A DNA stretch of 31,960 nt. Origin: Actinomycetales bacterium. GTDB lineage: Bacteria > Actinomycetota > Actinomycetes > Actinomycetales > BWSM-131. The notes beneath the pieces are model-generated. The model worked only from the letters and a program-made list of their open reading frames with translations, was not told where the DNA came from and ran no database searches. A program made the position numbers and the translations under genes. Shown here one piece after another: positions 22,552-30,875 of the stretch. Numbering within the stretch: position 1 is the stretch's first letter; each line of letters begins with the position of its first letter. The stretch is taken from positions 1 to 31,960 of the forward strand of contig JASBSH010000200.1 of NCBI GenBank assembly GCA_030149025.1. The letters run 5' to 3'.

Positions 22552-22971
22552 GTGGCGCCGTCCGAAACCTCATCGTTTCGGCGACCGTCCATCGCCTTGC
22601 AGGCCGTGGTCGCGGCCGTGCTGCTCGAGGCCGTGATCCTGGTCGGTGTGGCCGTCTTCTTCGTCGTCGAGATCTTCATCGCCCGACCGGCGGACGCCGT
22701 CGCCGCAGCCGTGATCGCTGCCCTCGCGCTGCTGGTCGGGGCCTTTCTCGGTCTGTGCGCGCGAGCCCTGCGGGCCGGCAGGCGGTGGGCCCGTTCCCCG
22801 GTGATCACCTGGCAGCTGCTCATGGTGCTCGGGGTCGTCCCGTCGCTGATGGGGGAGCGGTGGTACGCGGCGGTGCCGTTGCTGGCCCTCGGCCTCGTCG
22901 CCGGCGGTGGGCTGCTGCTACCCGCCGTCGTGAAGGAGACGACGGGGTCCGGGGAGCCACCCGCCCTCTAG
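22552..22971 (+). CDS. Small four-helix membrane protein, unknown function
   Basis: 139 residues from the GTG at 22552, chosen because a TACGGT box lies 6 nt before it; an ATG at 22531 would add 7 residues. Four hydrophobic segments follow a short polar N-terminus: about 16-38 (ALQAVVAAVLLEAVILVGVA), 46-69 (AVAAAVIAALALLVGAFLG), 83-102 (ITWQLLMVLGVVPSLM) and 105-125 (AAVPLLALGLVAGGGLLLP). Charged RALRAGRRWARS lies between helices 2 and 3. Proteins of this type occur beside whiB1 in actinobacteria. I recognise no enzymatic motif. Confidence 0.75.
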   Translation: MAPSETSSFRRPSIALQAVVAAVLLEAVILVGVAVFFVVEIFIARPADAVAAAVIAALALLVGAFLGLCARALRAGRRWARSPVITWQLLMVLGVVPSLMGERWYAAVPLLALGLVAGGGLLLPAVVKETTGSGEPPAL

Positions 22972-23012
22972 CTAGACCCTCCAGACCCCAGACCCCAAAC
23001 CCCACCCCATCG

Positions 23013-23058
23013 TGATCATGAAATCCCGGTTCACGTCTGAACCGAGATTTCGTGATCA
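23013..23058. repeat. Intergenic palindromic element, copy 2
   Basis: Arms 23013-23033 and 23038-23058 pair at 19 of 21 positions with a 4-nt loop. The left arm is identical over 21 nt to 20261-20281. Here it separates two convergent genes (membrane protein and sigF) and may terminate both. Confidence 0.75.
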
Positions 23059-23075
23059 ACTCAATGAGGGGGTGG

Positions 23076-23813
23076 TCAGGTCTCGGTCAGGCCGTCGCGC
23101 AAGGTGGCCAGGCTGCGCGTGAGCAACCGCGACACGTGCATCTGGGACAGCCCAACCTCTGCGGCGATCTGCGACTGCGACATCCCGCGCACGAACCGCA
23201 GGGCGATGATCCGCCGTTCCCTCGCCGGGAGCGCCTTGAGCAGGGGCCGCAGGGCCTCCCGGTTCTCCACCCCGAGGAGCCGGTCGTCGTCGACCCCGAG
23301 CTGGGCGTCGTCCACCTCCGTCTCCAGCGGCACCGTCGAGTAGGCGCCGGCCGACTCCAGCCCCTCGAGGACCGTGTCGACGTCGAGGTCCGCCCGCTTG
23401 GCCACCTCGGCGGCGGTCGGTGCCCGGCCGAGCTCGTGCGTCAGCTCCTCCTGCACGTCCGCGACGGTCCGGGACAGCTCCTGCAGCCGCCGGGGCACCC
23501 GGACGGCCCACCCGCGGTCGCGGAAGTGCCGCCGGATCTCGCCGAGGATGGTGGGAACGGCGAACGACGACAGCGGCACCTGCCGGTCGGGGTCGTACCG
23601 GTCGATGGCCTTGATCAGGCCGATCGTGCCCACCTGGACGAGGTCGTCGAGAGGCTCCCCGCGCCCCGCGTACCGGCGGGCGAGGTGCTGGACCAGCCCC
23701 AGGTGCGCCTCCACCACCTCGTCACGAAGCGCCGGCCGGTCCGGGTCGTCGGCCGGCATGGCAGCCAGCCGCTCCAGCGCGACCTGGGTCGCAGCCCCGC
23801 CCCCCGCGGTCAT
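23076..23813 (-). CDS. sigF: SigF-type (SigB/F/G family) RNA polymerase sigma factor
   Basis: 245 residues, ATG at 23813, 7 nt after the rsbW stop. It contains region 2 (EVVEAHLGLVQHLARRYAGRG, DDLVQVGTIGLIKAIDRYDP, SSFAVPTILGEIRRHFRDRGW), region 3 (VRVPRRLQELSRTVADVQEEL, GRAPTAAEVAKRADL) and region 4 with its HTH (LPARERRIIALRFVRGMSQSQ, AAEVGLSQMHVSRLLTRSL). It directs transcription of general-stress or stationary-phase genes and is held inactive by the adjacent anti-sigma factor. Length and organisation match mycobacterial and streptomycete SigF. Confidence 0.93.
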   Translation of the reverse strand: MTAGGGAATQVALERLAAMPADDPDRPALRDEVVEAHLGLVQHLARRYAGRGEPLDDLVQVGTIGLIKAIDRYDPDRQVPLSSFAVPTILGEIRRHFRDRGWAVRVPRRLQELSRTVADVQEELTHELGRAPTAAEVAKRADLDVDTVLEGLESAGAYSTVPLETEVDDAQLGVDDDRLLGVENREALRPLLKALPARERRIIALRFVRGMSQSQIAAEVGLSQMHVSRLLTRSLATLRDGLTET

Positions 23814-23820
23814 CGACGGC

Positions 23821-24225
23821 TCACCGACCCCGCAGCGACCGTTCGTGCCGCAGCCGGACCCAGGTGCCGCCGTCCACCGTCCCCGTCTCCACCTCGCCGG
23901 CCAGCGCCTCCAGCACCGCCCAGGCGAAGCTGTGCGGCTCCGGCAGGGTGGCGGCCGGCCCGGTGACGCGCACCGACAAGGCGTCCGGCTCGATCGTGAA
24001 CCCGGCGACCAGCTCGGCGTTCTCGCCACCACCCTCCATCAGCAGGGCGGCGGCCTCGTCGACGGCGATCCGCAGGTCCTCGATCTCGTCCAGCGTCATG
24101 TCGAGGCGGGCGGCGAGCCCGGCCGTGGCCGTTCGCAGCACGGCGAGGTACGCCGGAGCGGCGGGTACCCGCAGCACGACCTCCTCGGTCTCCCCAGCGT
24201 GGTCGGCTCGTTCTGCAACGGGCAC
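23821..24225 (-). CDS. rsbW: RsbW/UsfX-type anti-sigma factor
   Basis: 134 residues from the GTG at 24225, set by the strong ribosome-binding site AAAGGGAGG at 24231-24239; an ATG at 24255 would add 10 residues. It is a GHKL-type ATP-binding fold. The N-box region reads DLRIAVDEAAALLM, lacking the usual Asn after the Glu, and the C-terminal part has HSFAWAVLEALAGEVETG. As I recall it, mycobacterial RsbW/UsfX shows the same relaxed N-box, so this is an orthologue feature and not damage. It binds SigF and should be released by a phospho-regulated anti-anti-sigma factor, not encoded here. Confidence 0.88.
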   Translation of the reverse strand: MPVAERADHAGETEEVVLRVPAAPAYLAVLRTATAGLAARLDMTLDEIEDLRIAVDEAAALLMEGGGENAELVAGFTIEPDALSVRVTGPAATLPEPHSFAWAVLEALAGEVETGTVDGGTWVRLRHERSLRGR

Positions 24226-24230
24226 CTGAT

Positions 24231-24239
24231 CCTCCCTTT
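24231..24239 (-). promoter_or_regulatory. Strong ribosome-binding site deciding the rsbW start
   Basis: AAAGGGAGG, read on the minus strand, lies 5 nt before the GTG at 24225. This favours that start over the upstream in-frame ATG at 24255. Confidence 0.7.
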
Positions 24240-24269
24240 CCACCGGCGTGACCATTGTGCGGGTGCCCG

Positions 24270-24776
24270 CTACCGGCTGCTCTCCAGTGCCTCGCCGTCC
24301 AGGCGCCACACCGTCCACTCGTCCTGCGGCACGGCACCGAGGGAGCGGTAGAAGCCGTGGGCCGGCTCGTTCCAGTCCAGCACCCACCACTCGAGGCGCG
24401 CGTAGCCCTTCGCGCGGCACTCCTCGGCCAGGCTCTCCAGCAGCATCCGGCCGGCGCCGAGCCCCCGGAACTGCGGGCGGACGAACAGGTCCTCCAGCCA
24501 GATGCCGTGCCTGCCCCGCCACGTGGAGAAGGTCAGGTACCACAGGGCCATCCCGATGACCTCGGTCCCGCCGTCTGCGTTGCTGACCTCGGCGACGTGG
24601 CAGAACACGCGGGGGTCCGGGCCGAACAGGGCGGCGTCGAAGTCCGCCGGCACGGCCTCGACCGCGTCGGGCTCGCGCTCGTAGATCGCCAGCTCCCGGA
24701 CGAGGGCGTCGATGACGGGGACGTCGTCCCGCCGGGCCGGCCGGACGGTCACCTTCGTGGTGGGCCTGGTTGTCAC
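24270..24776 (-). CDS. GNAT N-acetyltransferase, diamine/polyamine (SSAT)-like
   Basis: 168 residues, GTG at 24776 overlapping the stop of the FHA-FtsK gene by 4 nt. The GNAT fold starts at VTVRPARRDDVPVIDALVREL. The acetyl-CoA pyrophosphate loop is FVRPQFRGLGAGRMLL (motif A, R/QxxGxG/A), preceded by FSTWRGRHGIWLEDL and followed by RLEWWVLDWNEPAHGFYRSLGA. The latter segments match the spermidine/spermine N1-acetyltransferase-like subgroup. The likely substrate is a small amine or amino acid. Tight coupling to an EssC-like ATPase and proximity to rsbW-sigF suggest a stress-linked operon. The substrate is not determined by the sequence. Confidence 0.88.
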   Translation of the reverse strand: MTTRPTTKVTVRPARRDDVPVIDALVRELAIYEREPDAVEAVPADFDAALFGPDPRVFCHVAEVSNADGGTEVIGMALWYLTFSTWRGRHGIWLEDLFVRPQFRGLGAGRMLLESLAEECRAKGYARLEWWVLDWNEPAHGFYRSLGAVPQDEWTVWRLDGEALESSR

Positions 24777-27700
24777 GCGTTCTCCTCTGGCGGCATCTGT
24801 GGCTGCATCTGTGGCGGCACTGCGCCGGTCTCGCTGGTTTGTAGGGCGACCTGCACGGCGGTGAGTGCTCCGCGCCGGACGAGGAACCCGCGGCCGGGGT
24901 GCCGCTGGGTGCGGCGGGGCAGGCGAACGCCGAACACGTCGCCGTCAAGGTTGCCGCTCGGCCCCAGCAGCAGCCCGCTCGCCCCCCTGCGGACGCTGAC
25001 CGTCACCCCGTGGTACCGGCCGACGAGCTCCGGGGTGGACCCGGCGAGGACGAGGACGTCACGGCAGGCCGGCAACCGGTCGAGCAGGCCGAGCAGGACC
25101 GGCTCGTACGGGCCGCCGTCCAGCTGGTCGGCGTCGTCGACCACGACGGCGAGTGGCCGGCCCGGCTCCCGGCCGCCGGCCAGCAGCGCGGCCAACTTGT
25201 CGTCGTCCCCGATCCCGAAGTGCCCCACCGCCTCCACGAGGTCCGACAGGACCGACGGGGACGGCGCCACGGCGGCGACATCGAAACCTTGCGAGAGCAG
25301 TCCGTGGGCGATCGTGAGGAGGGCGGTCGAGCGGCCCGAGCCGGGGTGGCCGGCGACGACGAGCTTGCGGCCGTGGACGGCGAGGTCGAACCCGACGATC
25401 GACACGTCCTCGTCGCCGAGCCCGACCGGGATGAACCCCGGGCAGGCGTCGGCTGCCCTCGTGACCTCGTCGAGGGCCACCGCGGCGGGCATCGGGGGAA
25501 CGGTGAAGGGCGGGCGGCCGACGAGGTCCGCCCTGCGCCGGGCGATCTCCTCGACGGCCGTGGACTGGCTGGCGGCGCCGAGGTCGGCGCCGAGCACCGC
25601 CACCTGGAGCAGGTGCGCGGAACGGTCCTGGACGAGATGGCCCCGGCCCGGCGGCATCTGCCTCGGGACCTCGCGGGCAGGGACACCGGCGATCACCGCG
25701 TCGGTGGGATCGGCGAGGCGCAGGACGACACGCCGGGGCAGGATGCTGGCGAGCTGGCCGGTCAGCACGCCGCGCTCACCCGAGACCACGGTGAGCAGAC
25801 CGACACCGGGGCCGGAGCGCACAAGCTGCTGGACCAGGTCGAGGGCCTTGCCCATGTCGACGTCCTCATTGGCGTGCTGCAGCGCCTCCCAGCCGTCGAT
25901 GAGCAGGAGCAGGTAGGGGAGCGGATCCGCCAAACCACCTGTGGCGAGCACCTTCTGACGCCGGCCCACCTCCTCGGTCAGGCGCCCGAGCAGGCGTGCC
26001 GTGCGTTCGGTGTCGTCGACGGCGACGACGGCGCCGGTGTGCGGCAGGGCCTCCAGAGCGGCGAGGCCGCCGCCCGAGTCGATGGCGTAGACGGCGACCT
26101 CGGACGGGCTGTGCCGGTCGGCTGCCGTGGCCGCGATCGTCCGGAGCAGGGTCGTCCGGCCGGAGCGGGCGGTGCCGGCGACCGCCAGACAGCTGCTCCC
26201 AGCCAGGTCGAACGTCGCCGGCACCTGGCGCTGCTGGCCGGGAAGGTCGAGCAGAGCGCAGGGGACCGCCCATTCCTGGCTGCCGGCTCCGGCGTCGGGC
26301 GCGAGGTCCTGCGCCCTCACCACGTCCGGCAGCGGCGGGAGCCACGGGCTCGGCGGGGGAGTGGCACCGAGCCGGGTCGCCGCAGCCCGAAGCGCGCCGA
26401 CGACCTTGGCCAGGTCCGTCGGCCCGTCGTGGGTGGGCGGGGCGACGGACCTGGGCGGCGGGTCGCCGAGCGTCGGCCACGGGGTCCGGCGCACCGTCAC
26501 GGGAGTCGGGGCGTCGCCCGGTGCGCGGCCGCCCACCCGCGCGGTCTGGAACTCCACCAGCGGGCCGGAACCGGTACGGCGCAGCGCCCGTCCGGGTGTC
26601 CGTTCGCTGATCGCGGCGGCGTCGGGCGCCTCGACGACGTCCACGGAGTCGACCGGGTCGCGAACACGGAGGGCGATGCGGAGGTTGACGTTGGCCTTGA
26701 TGTCCGCGCTCACGATGCCGCCCGGCCGTTGGGTGGCGAGCACCAGGTGGATGCCGAGCGAGCGCCCGACCGCGGCGATCCGCACCAGCCCGTCGAGGAA
26801 CTCCGGCAGCTCCTCTGCCAGCACCCGGAACTCGTCGATGACGAGGACGAGCCGGCCGAGGCGCGGTGGTGCATCGTGCCTTCGGCCGGCCGCCGCGGCG
26901 TCGACCAGTGCCTGGTAGTCCTCCAGATCCTTCGCCCCGTGCGCGGACAGCAGCCGCTCGCGCCGGGTCACCTCGGCGGTCAGCGACTCCAGCGCGCGCC
27001 GGGTCAGGTCCTCGTCGAGGTCCGTCACCAGACCGAGGGTGTGCGGCAACCGGGCGCAGTCCGCGAACGCTGAGCCGCCCTTGTAGTCGACGAGGACGAA
27101 CCCGAGCTCGTCCGGCCGGTTGGCGACCGCCAGCGAGGCGATCAGGGTTTGCAGCAGCTCGGACTTGCCGGACCCTGTGGTGCCTCCGACGAGGGCGTGC
27201 GGCCCGTCCAGGCGAAGGTCGGCGACGTGCGGACCCGCCGCCGAGACACCCAGCAGCGCGGCGGTCGACCGCGGCCGGGAGCGCCAGGCATCCGCCACGG
27301 CGGCTGGGTCCGTGGGGTCGGTCAGGGCCAGACCACGCATGACGTCGAGCAGCCGCGCGGAGTCCGGGACGGCGCCGCCGGCGTTCTCCGGTGTCGCGTC
27401 CCGCAACGGGGCAAGGGCACGCGCGAGCCGCTCGAACCAGCGGGCGGAGGCCAGGTCGGCCACCACGCCGTCCAGCGGCTCATGCCCGGCGACCGTCACC
27501 CGCAGCCGTGTGCCGACCTCGCCTGTGACCAGGACGGTCCCGCGGCACTCGACGGGCAGCCGGGCGGGATCGGCGTCGAGACAGACGAAGTGGATGCCCA
27601 CGCTCGGCCCGAGCTCCAGCAACCGGGACACGCCCGGCACGGTGCGGAGCCGCTGTGCGCCGTCCAGCAGCACGACGACGCGAGGGCCGCTCCAGTGACC

Positions 27701-29230
27701 GTGCCCGGCGTGCGCCGAGAGCCTTGGTGTGGATGAAAGCCGCTGTTCCAGAAGGTTGTTCAGCTCCGCGACGCGGCGCTGCACCTGCTGGGGGTTCATC
27801 CCGACCAGGTTCTCGCAGACCCCCGCAACACCTGCCCCGCCCTGGCCCGGCGCGAGCGCGTCGGGACGGCTGTGCGGAAGCCAGGCTGCCGGCGTCCAGT
27901 CGCCTCCGGCATGCATGGCGCCGGTCCGGCTGTCGACGCCGGGCAGGTGTCCTCTGTCGGCCGAGAGGACGACGAGGGTCACGTCCCGCGGGGAGTGCAG
28001 CGTCGCGATCTGGCCGAGCAGGGACCGGACCAGCGCCACAGTGCGTTCTCGGTGGCCGGCGATGCCGAGGACGCCGACCTGGTCCAGCGGCACGGTGACC
28101 GGCACGTCGTCGACCTGCGGTGTAGCCGGCTCACCGCCCGCGGGGTCATGGACGGCGATCTGCGCGGGGAGGGTGGCGGTGCCGACCCTCAGCTCGAGCA
28201 GGTCCGTGTCGTGACGGCGACGTTCCCAGATACGTTGCAGCGGGCCGGCGGCGACGCGCAGCAGCTCACCGTTGTCGGGTGCGCCGGCGCGCCTGCGCAG
28301 GGCCTCGGTGGCGACCGCCTCCTCGAGCCGCTGCTCGGCCTCGGCACGGGCGGTCTCGTACTCGGCGAGCTTGCTCCGGTAGTCCTTGCGTCCGGACACC
28401 TTGTCGCTCAAGGCGTTTCCGAGCATCATCACGGGCGTCATGAGCCCGAACAGCAGCGCGAGTGGGCTCCAGAAGAACGCGAGCGGCACAGCCACGACGA
28501 CCGGCAGAACCATCGCCACGACCGGCACCCGGACGGCGCGTGGTTGCTCCGGAGCGGCCGGCAGCCGGATCTCCACGGGGTCGACCGGGGGCACGATGCG
28601 TGGCGAGCGGTTGAGGTCGACGTAGCCGTCCCCGCGCTCGTGCGTGGCGGCCTCGGCCGCTTCCGGTACGCGCAGCCGGAGCGTCGAGCCGCCGACGAGG
28701 ACGGTCGAGCGCTCGGTGAGCGCGACCGGGGAGCCTTCGACCCTTTCGCCGTCCACCCAGGTGCTGTTCGTGGAGCCGAGGTCGCGGATCAGCACGCCGC
28801 CGACGGTGACGTCGATCTCGGCGTGGACGCGGGAGCAGTCGGGGTCGTCGATGCGCAGCACCGCCTCGCCCGCGCGGCCGAGCCGGTGCCGACCCGGCGT
28901 CAGCCGGTACACCTGCCCGGAGTCCGGTCCGCCGACGGCGTGCAGCTCGAGGAACCCGCCGACCCGGCCGCGTGCCCTGCCCGGCTCGCGCCCCCGACGG
29001 GCCACGGTGACGACGGCGCCGTTCAGCAGCGGCGGCAGCCCCAGGACGACTCCGGCGTCGAGCCTCGTTCCGTCGACGAACAGCGGCTCGTCGCTCGTCC
29101 CGTCGCGTCCGATGGCCTCGAGCAGCAGGGGGCGGAGCTCGTCGAAGGACGCGCCAGGGCCGGCGGTGACGGTCACGTCACTGCGCAACGCACCCCGGTC
29201 GGGGTCCACGACGGTGAACCGCATCCGCAC
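24773..29230 (-). CDS. FHA-domain FtsK/SpoIIIE ATPase, EssC/EccC-like
   Basis: 1485 residues from a GTG at 29230 with AGGA 7 nt upstream; an ATG at 29224 is the alternative. The N-terminal ubiquitin-like/FHA-like segment spans 1-78 and the true FHA domain about 94-188 (RLGR, CSRVHAEI, LGSTNSTWVDGERV), which binds phosphothreonine. Two membrane spans lie at about 234-271, as in EssC. Three FtsK-type ATPase modules follow. The first Walker A is intact (GGTTGSGKSELLQTL, about 680), with LVDYKGGSAF, VLVIDEFRVLAEE and VLATQRPGG. The second (about 1016, AGTARSGRTTLL) and third (about 1291, AGHPGSGRSTALL) have Arg in place of the P-loop Lys. This is the layout of type VII secretion motors. It is the first gene of a likely operon with GNAT, rsbW and sigF. 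Confidence 0.9.
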   Translation of the reverse strand: MRMRFTVVDPDRGALRSDVTVTAGPGASFDELRPLLLEAIGRDGTSDEPLFVDGTRLDAGVVLGLPPLLNGAVVTVARRGREPGRARGRVGGFLELHAVGGPDSGQVYRLTPGRHRLGRAGEAVLRIDDPDCSRVHAEIDVTVGGVLIRDLGSTNSTWVDGERVEGSPVALTERSTVLVGGSTLRLRVPEAAEAATHERGDGYVDLNRSPRIVPPVDPVEIRLPAAPEQPRAVRVPVVAMVLPVVVAVPLAFFWSPLALLFGLMTPVMMLGNALSDKVSGRKDYRSKLAEYETARAEAEQRLEEAVATEALRRRAGAPDNGELLRVAAGPLQRIWERRRHDTDLLELRVGTATLPAQIAVHDPAGGEPATPQVDDVPVTVPLDQVGVLGIAGHRERTVALVRSLLGQIATLHSPRDVTLVVLSADRGHLPGVDSRTGAMHAGGDWTPAAWLPHSRPDALAPGQGGAGVAGVCENLVGMNPQQVQRRVAELNNLLEQRLSSTPRLSAHAGHGHWSGPRVVVLLDGAQRLRTVPGVSRLLELGPSVGIHFVCLDADPARLPVECRGTVLVTGEVGTRLRVTVAGHEPLDGVVADLASARWFERLARALAPLRDATPENAGGAVPDSARLLDVMRGLALTDPTDPAAVADAWRSRPRSTAALLGVSAAGPHVADLRLDGPHALVGGTTGSGKSELLQTLIASLAVANRPDELGFVLVDYKGGSAFADCARLPHTLGLVTDLDEDLTRRALESLTAEVTRRERLLSAHGAKDLEDYQALVDAAAAGRRHDAPPRLGRLVLVIDEFRVLAEELPEFLDGLVRIAAVGRSLGIHLVLATQRPGGIVSADIKANVNLRIALRVRDPVDSVDVVEAPDAAAISERTPGRALRRTGSGPLVEFQTARVGGRAPGDAPTPVTVRRTPWPTLGDPPPRSVAPPTHDGPTDLAKVVGALRAAATRLGATPPPSPWLPPLPDVVRAQDLAPDAGAGSQEWAVPCALLDLPGQQRQVPATFDLAGSSCLAVAGTARSGRTTLLRTIAATAADRHSPSEVAVYAIDSGGGLAALEALPHTGAVVAVDDTERTARLLGRLTEEVGRRQKVLATGGLADPLPYLLLLIDGWEALQHANEDVDMGKALDLVQQLVRSGPGVGLLTVVSGERGVLTGQLASILPRRVVLRLADPTDAVIAGVPAREVPRQMPPGRGHLVQDRSAHLLQVAVLGADLGAASQSTAVEEIARRRADLVGRPPFTVPPMPAAVALDEVTRAADACPGFIPVGLGDEDVSIVGFDLAVHGRKLVVAGHPGSGRSTALLTIAHGLLSQGFDVAAVAPSPSVLSDLVEAVGHFGIGDDDKLAALLAGGREPGRPLAVVVDDADQLDGGPYEPVLLGLLDRLPACRDVLVLAGSTPELVGRYHGVTVSVRRGASGLLLGPSGNLDGDVFGVRLPRRTQRHPGRGFLVRRGALTAVQVALQTSETGAVPPQMQPQMPPEENA

Positions 29231-29340
29231 GCCCGCATCCTGGCAGCAAGTCGCGTGTCCGTGTCGTGGCGCCTGTTGAAAACTCCCACCCTGCTCGTGA
29301 TCTTGCACTTCTGCAGGCGCGTCCTGTCAGTACGACCACC

Positions 29341-29346
29341 TACCGT
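29341..29346 (+). promoter_or_regulatory. Putative -10 box for the winged-helix gene
   Basis: TACCGT ends 7 nt before the ATG at 29354 and no Shine-Dalgarno is present, suggesting another leaderless transcript. The -35 box is unclear. Confidence 0.35.
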
Positions 29347-29353
29347 AAGGGCA

Positions 29354-30505
29354 ATGACCACCCACACGATGTCGCCGCTGCCCTCGCTCACCCGCGAGCA
29401 GGTGCTCGCGCACAGGCTGCGCATGCACGGCCTCGACGGCAGCGCACCGGCCGGGTCCGGGGCCGCGGTCCTCGATCTCGGCGTCCAGGACACCGGACCG
29501 GACGGCGCGCGCTGGGCACTCGCCGTCCGCGGGGCAGAGCCGGCCATCGTGGACGGCGACACGCACGTCCTGCTGTGGACGTTGCGCGGGGCGCCGCACC
29601 TGTACCGGCGGGCGGACCTGCCGTCCGTCGCCGCAGCGGTCGCGCCGTTCTCCGACGCGGACGCGGGCAAGCGCCATCTACGACGCGTCCAAGCCGCTCA
29701 AGGCTGCCGGCATCGGCAACCTGGAGGCGTTCGACGCGATCGCGGCGGCGATGCGCGAGATCGTGGTCAGGCCGATGCTCAAGGGCGAGGTGTCGGCGGC
29801 GCTGGCGTCGATGATGGGCGAGCCGTACCTGCGCTTCTGCCGCCCGTGCAATGCAACGCACCTGTACGAGATGCCGTTCCGGCTGGCGACGATCCGAGCG
29901 GGCCTGGAGCTGCGGCCCGGCACCTCTCCGCCTGTGCTGCAACGCATTCCGGGGTTCACGGTGGCCCTCGGGCCGAACCCGGAGCATGACGTGGTCCGCG
30001 GCTACCTGCACCTGTTCGGCCCTGCCACGCCAAAGCAGGCGGCTGAGTTCATCGACGCTCCGGTCGTGGACGTCAAGGCGACGTGGCCGCAGGACGCCGT
30101 ACCGGTGCCCGTCGTGGTGACCGGGCAGCAGGGTCAGCGGGCCGAGCAGCGCTGGGTCCTGGAGGACGACCTGGACTCGGTGCGCCGTCCGGAGGTGGGC
30201 AACGACACCCAGGTTCGCCTGGTCGGCCCCTTCGACCGTACCTGCAGGTGCGGGACCGGCAGTTGCTGGTCCGTGACACCGATCGCGCGAAGGAGCTGTG
30301 GCGGACGCTCGGTCGCCCGGGCGCCGTCCTGGTCGGGCCGGAGGTTGCCGGGACGTGGCGTCCGCGCGCGTCGGGGCGCAAGCTGCGTGTCGCCGTCCGG
30401 ATGTGGGGCGAGGTGCCCCGAGCGGTGTGGAAGCGCGTCGAGGAGCAGGCCGAGCGGCTGGCGGCGTTCCGTGGTGTCACCCTGGCCGAGGTTGCGGCGG
30501 AGTAG
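29354..30505 (+). pseudogene. Winged-helix DNA-binding domain protein (HTH_42 type), broken by two frameshifts
   Basis: Read in three frames, the region encodes one protein of about 383 residues of the winged-helix DNA-binding (AlkZ/YcaQ-like) family. Segment 1 (29354 to about 29674) has LTREQVLAHRLRMHGLDG, ALAVRGAEPAIVDGD and LLWTLRGAPHLYRRADLP. After an extra C (CGCCAT for CGCAT) the next frame reads IYDASKPLKAAGIGNLEAFD through GFTVALGPNPEHD to VRLVGPFD. At about 30236 one C is missing (GACCGT for GACCCGT) and the first frame resumes with YLQVRDRQLLVRDTDRAKEL to the stop at 30505. The two changes are +1 and -1. Either the gene is dead or the assembly has two indel errors in C runs. Confidence 0.8.
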
Positions 30506-30666
30506 GGTCCGCGCAACCGAGAGCTAACTGGGTGTGTCTATTGAGGCCCACGGCCCTCATCTGCCGATGAGCGGATGTGTCTCCGTAGTGCATCGCATTC
30601 GGCGCCCGCAGCCAGCGCTTGGCCACTCAGTCGGCCTTGGGGACGACACACCGTGCTCCGGCTCCC
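30506..30666. other. Intergenic stretch before the decayed island
   Basis: No gene is seen. TGTGTCT appears twice (near 30533 and 30569), and the imperfect hairpin TGAGGCC-CAC-GGCCCTCA starts near 30543. GCTCCG...CGGAGC (30655-30675) at the far end may be the old terminator of the minus-strand regulator stub. Confidence 0.4.
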
Positions 30667-30858
30667 TAGCGGAGCGGGGTAGGCCGAGGTTGTCGGCGGT
30701 CGCGGCCCAACTGGCCGACAGGTGCAGGGCGTCCTGGGTGGGCGATCCGGGCTCGGCGGTGTAGAGCAGGAGGCTCTGGCTGGGGTCGGCGGGCAGGGGA
30801 AAGGACTCCAAGGGCAGGTCGAGGTCGCCGACGACGGGATGGTGCAGGAGCTTGACGC
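30667..30858 (-). pseudogene. 3' stub of an MmyB-type XRE transcriptional regulator
   Basis: On the minus strand, directly after an in-frame stop, the frame reads KLLHHPVVGDLDLPLESF, PLPADPSQSLLLYTAEPGSP and TQDALHLSASWAATADNLGL. This is the end of the ligand-binding-like C-terminal domain of MmyB-type HTH regulators, which are usually about 270-290 residues. The N-terminal XRE HTH and most of the MmyB domain are absent. The upstream bases (above 30858) belong to a different gene remnant on the plus strand, so the truncation is a rearrangement joint. Confidence 0.7.
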
Positions 30859-30875
30859 CTCACGACCGACCGGCT

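Noticed and set aside
24899..27073. 724-codon plus-strand open frame opposite the FHA-FtsK gene
   Set aside because: The translation has no domain and is compositionally an antisense shadow; the minus strand holds complete FtsK motifs.
29296..29316. CGTGATCTTGCACTTCTGC as a third copy of the dispersed palindromic element
   Set aside because: It shares only GTGATC with the other copies and forms no hairpin.
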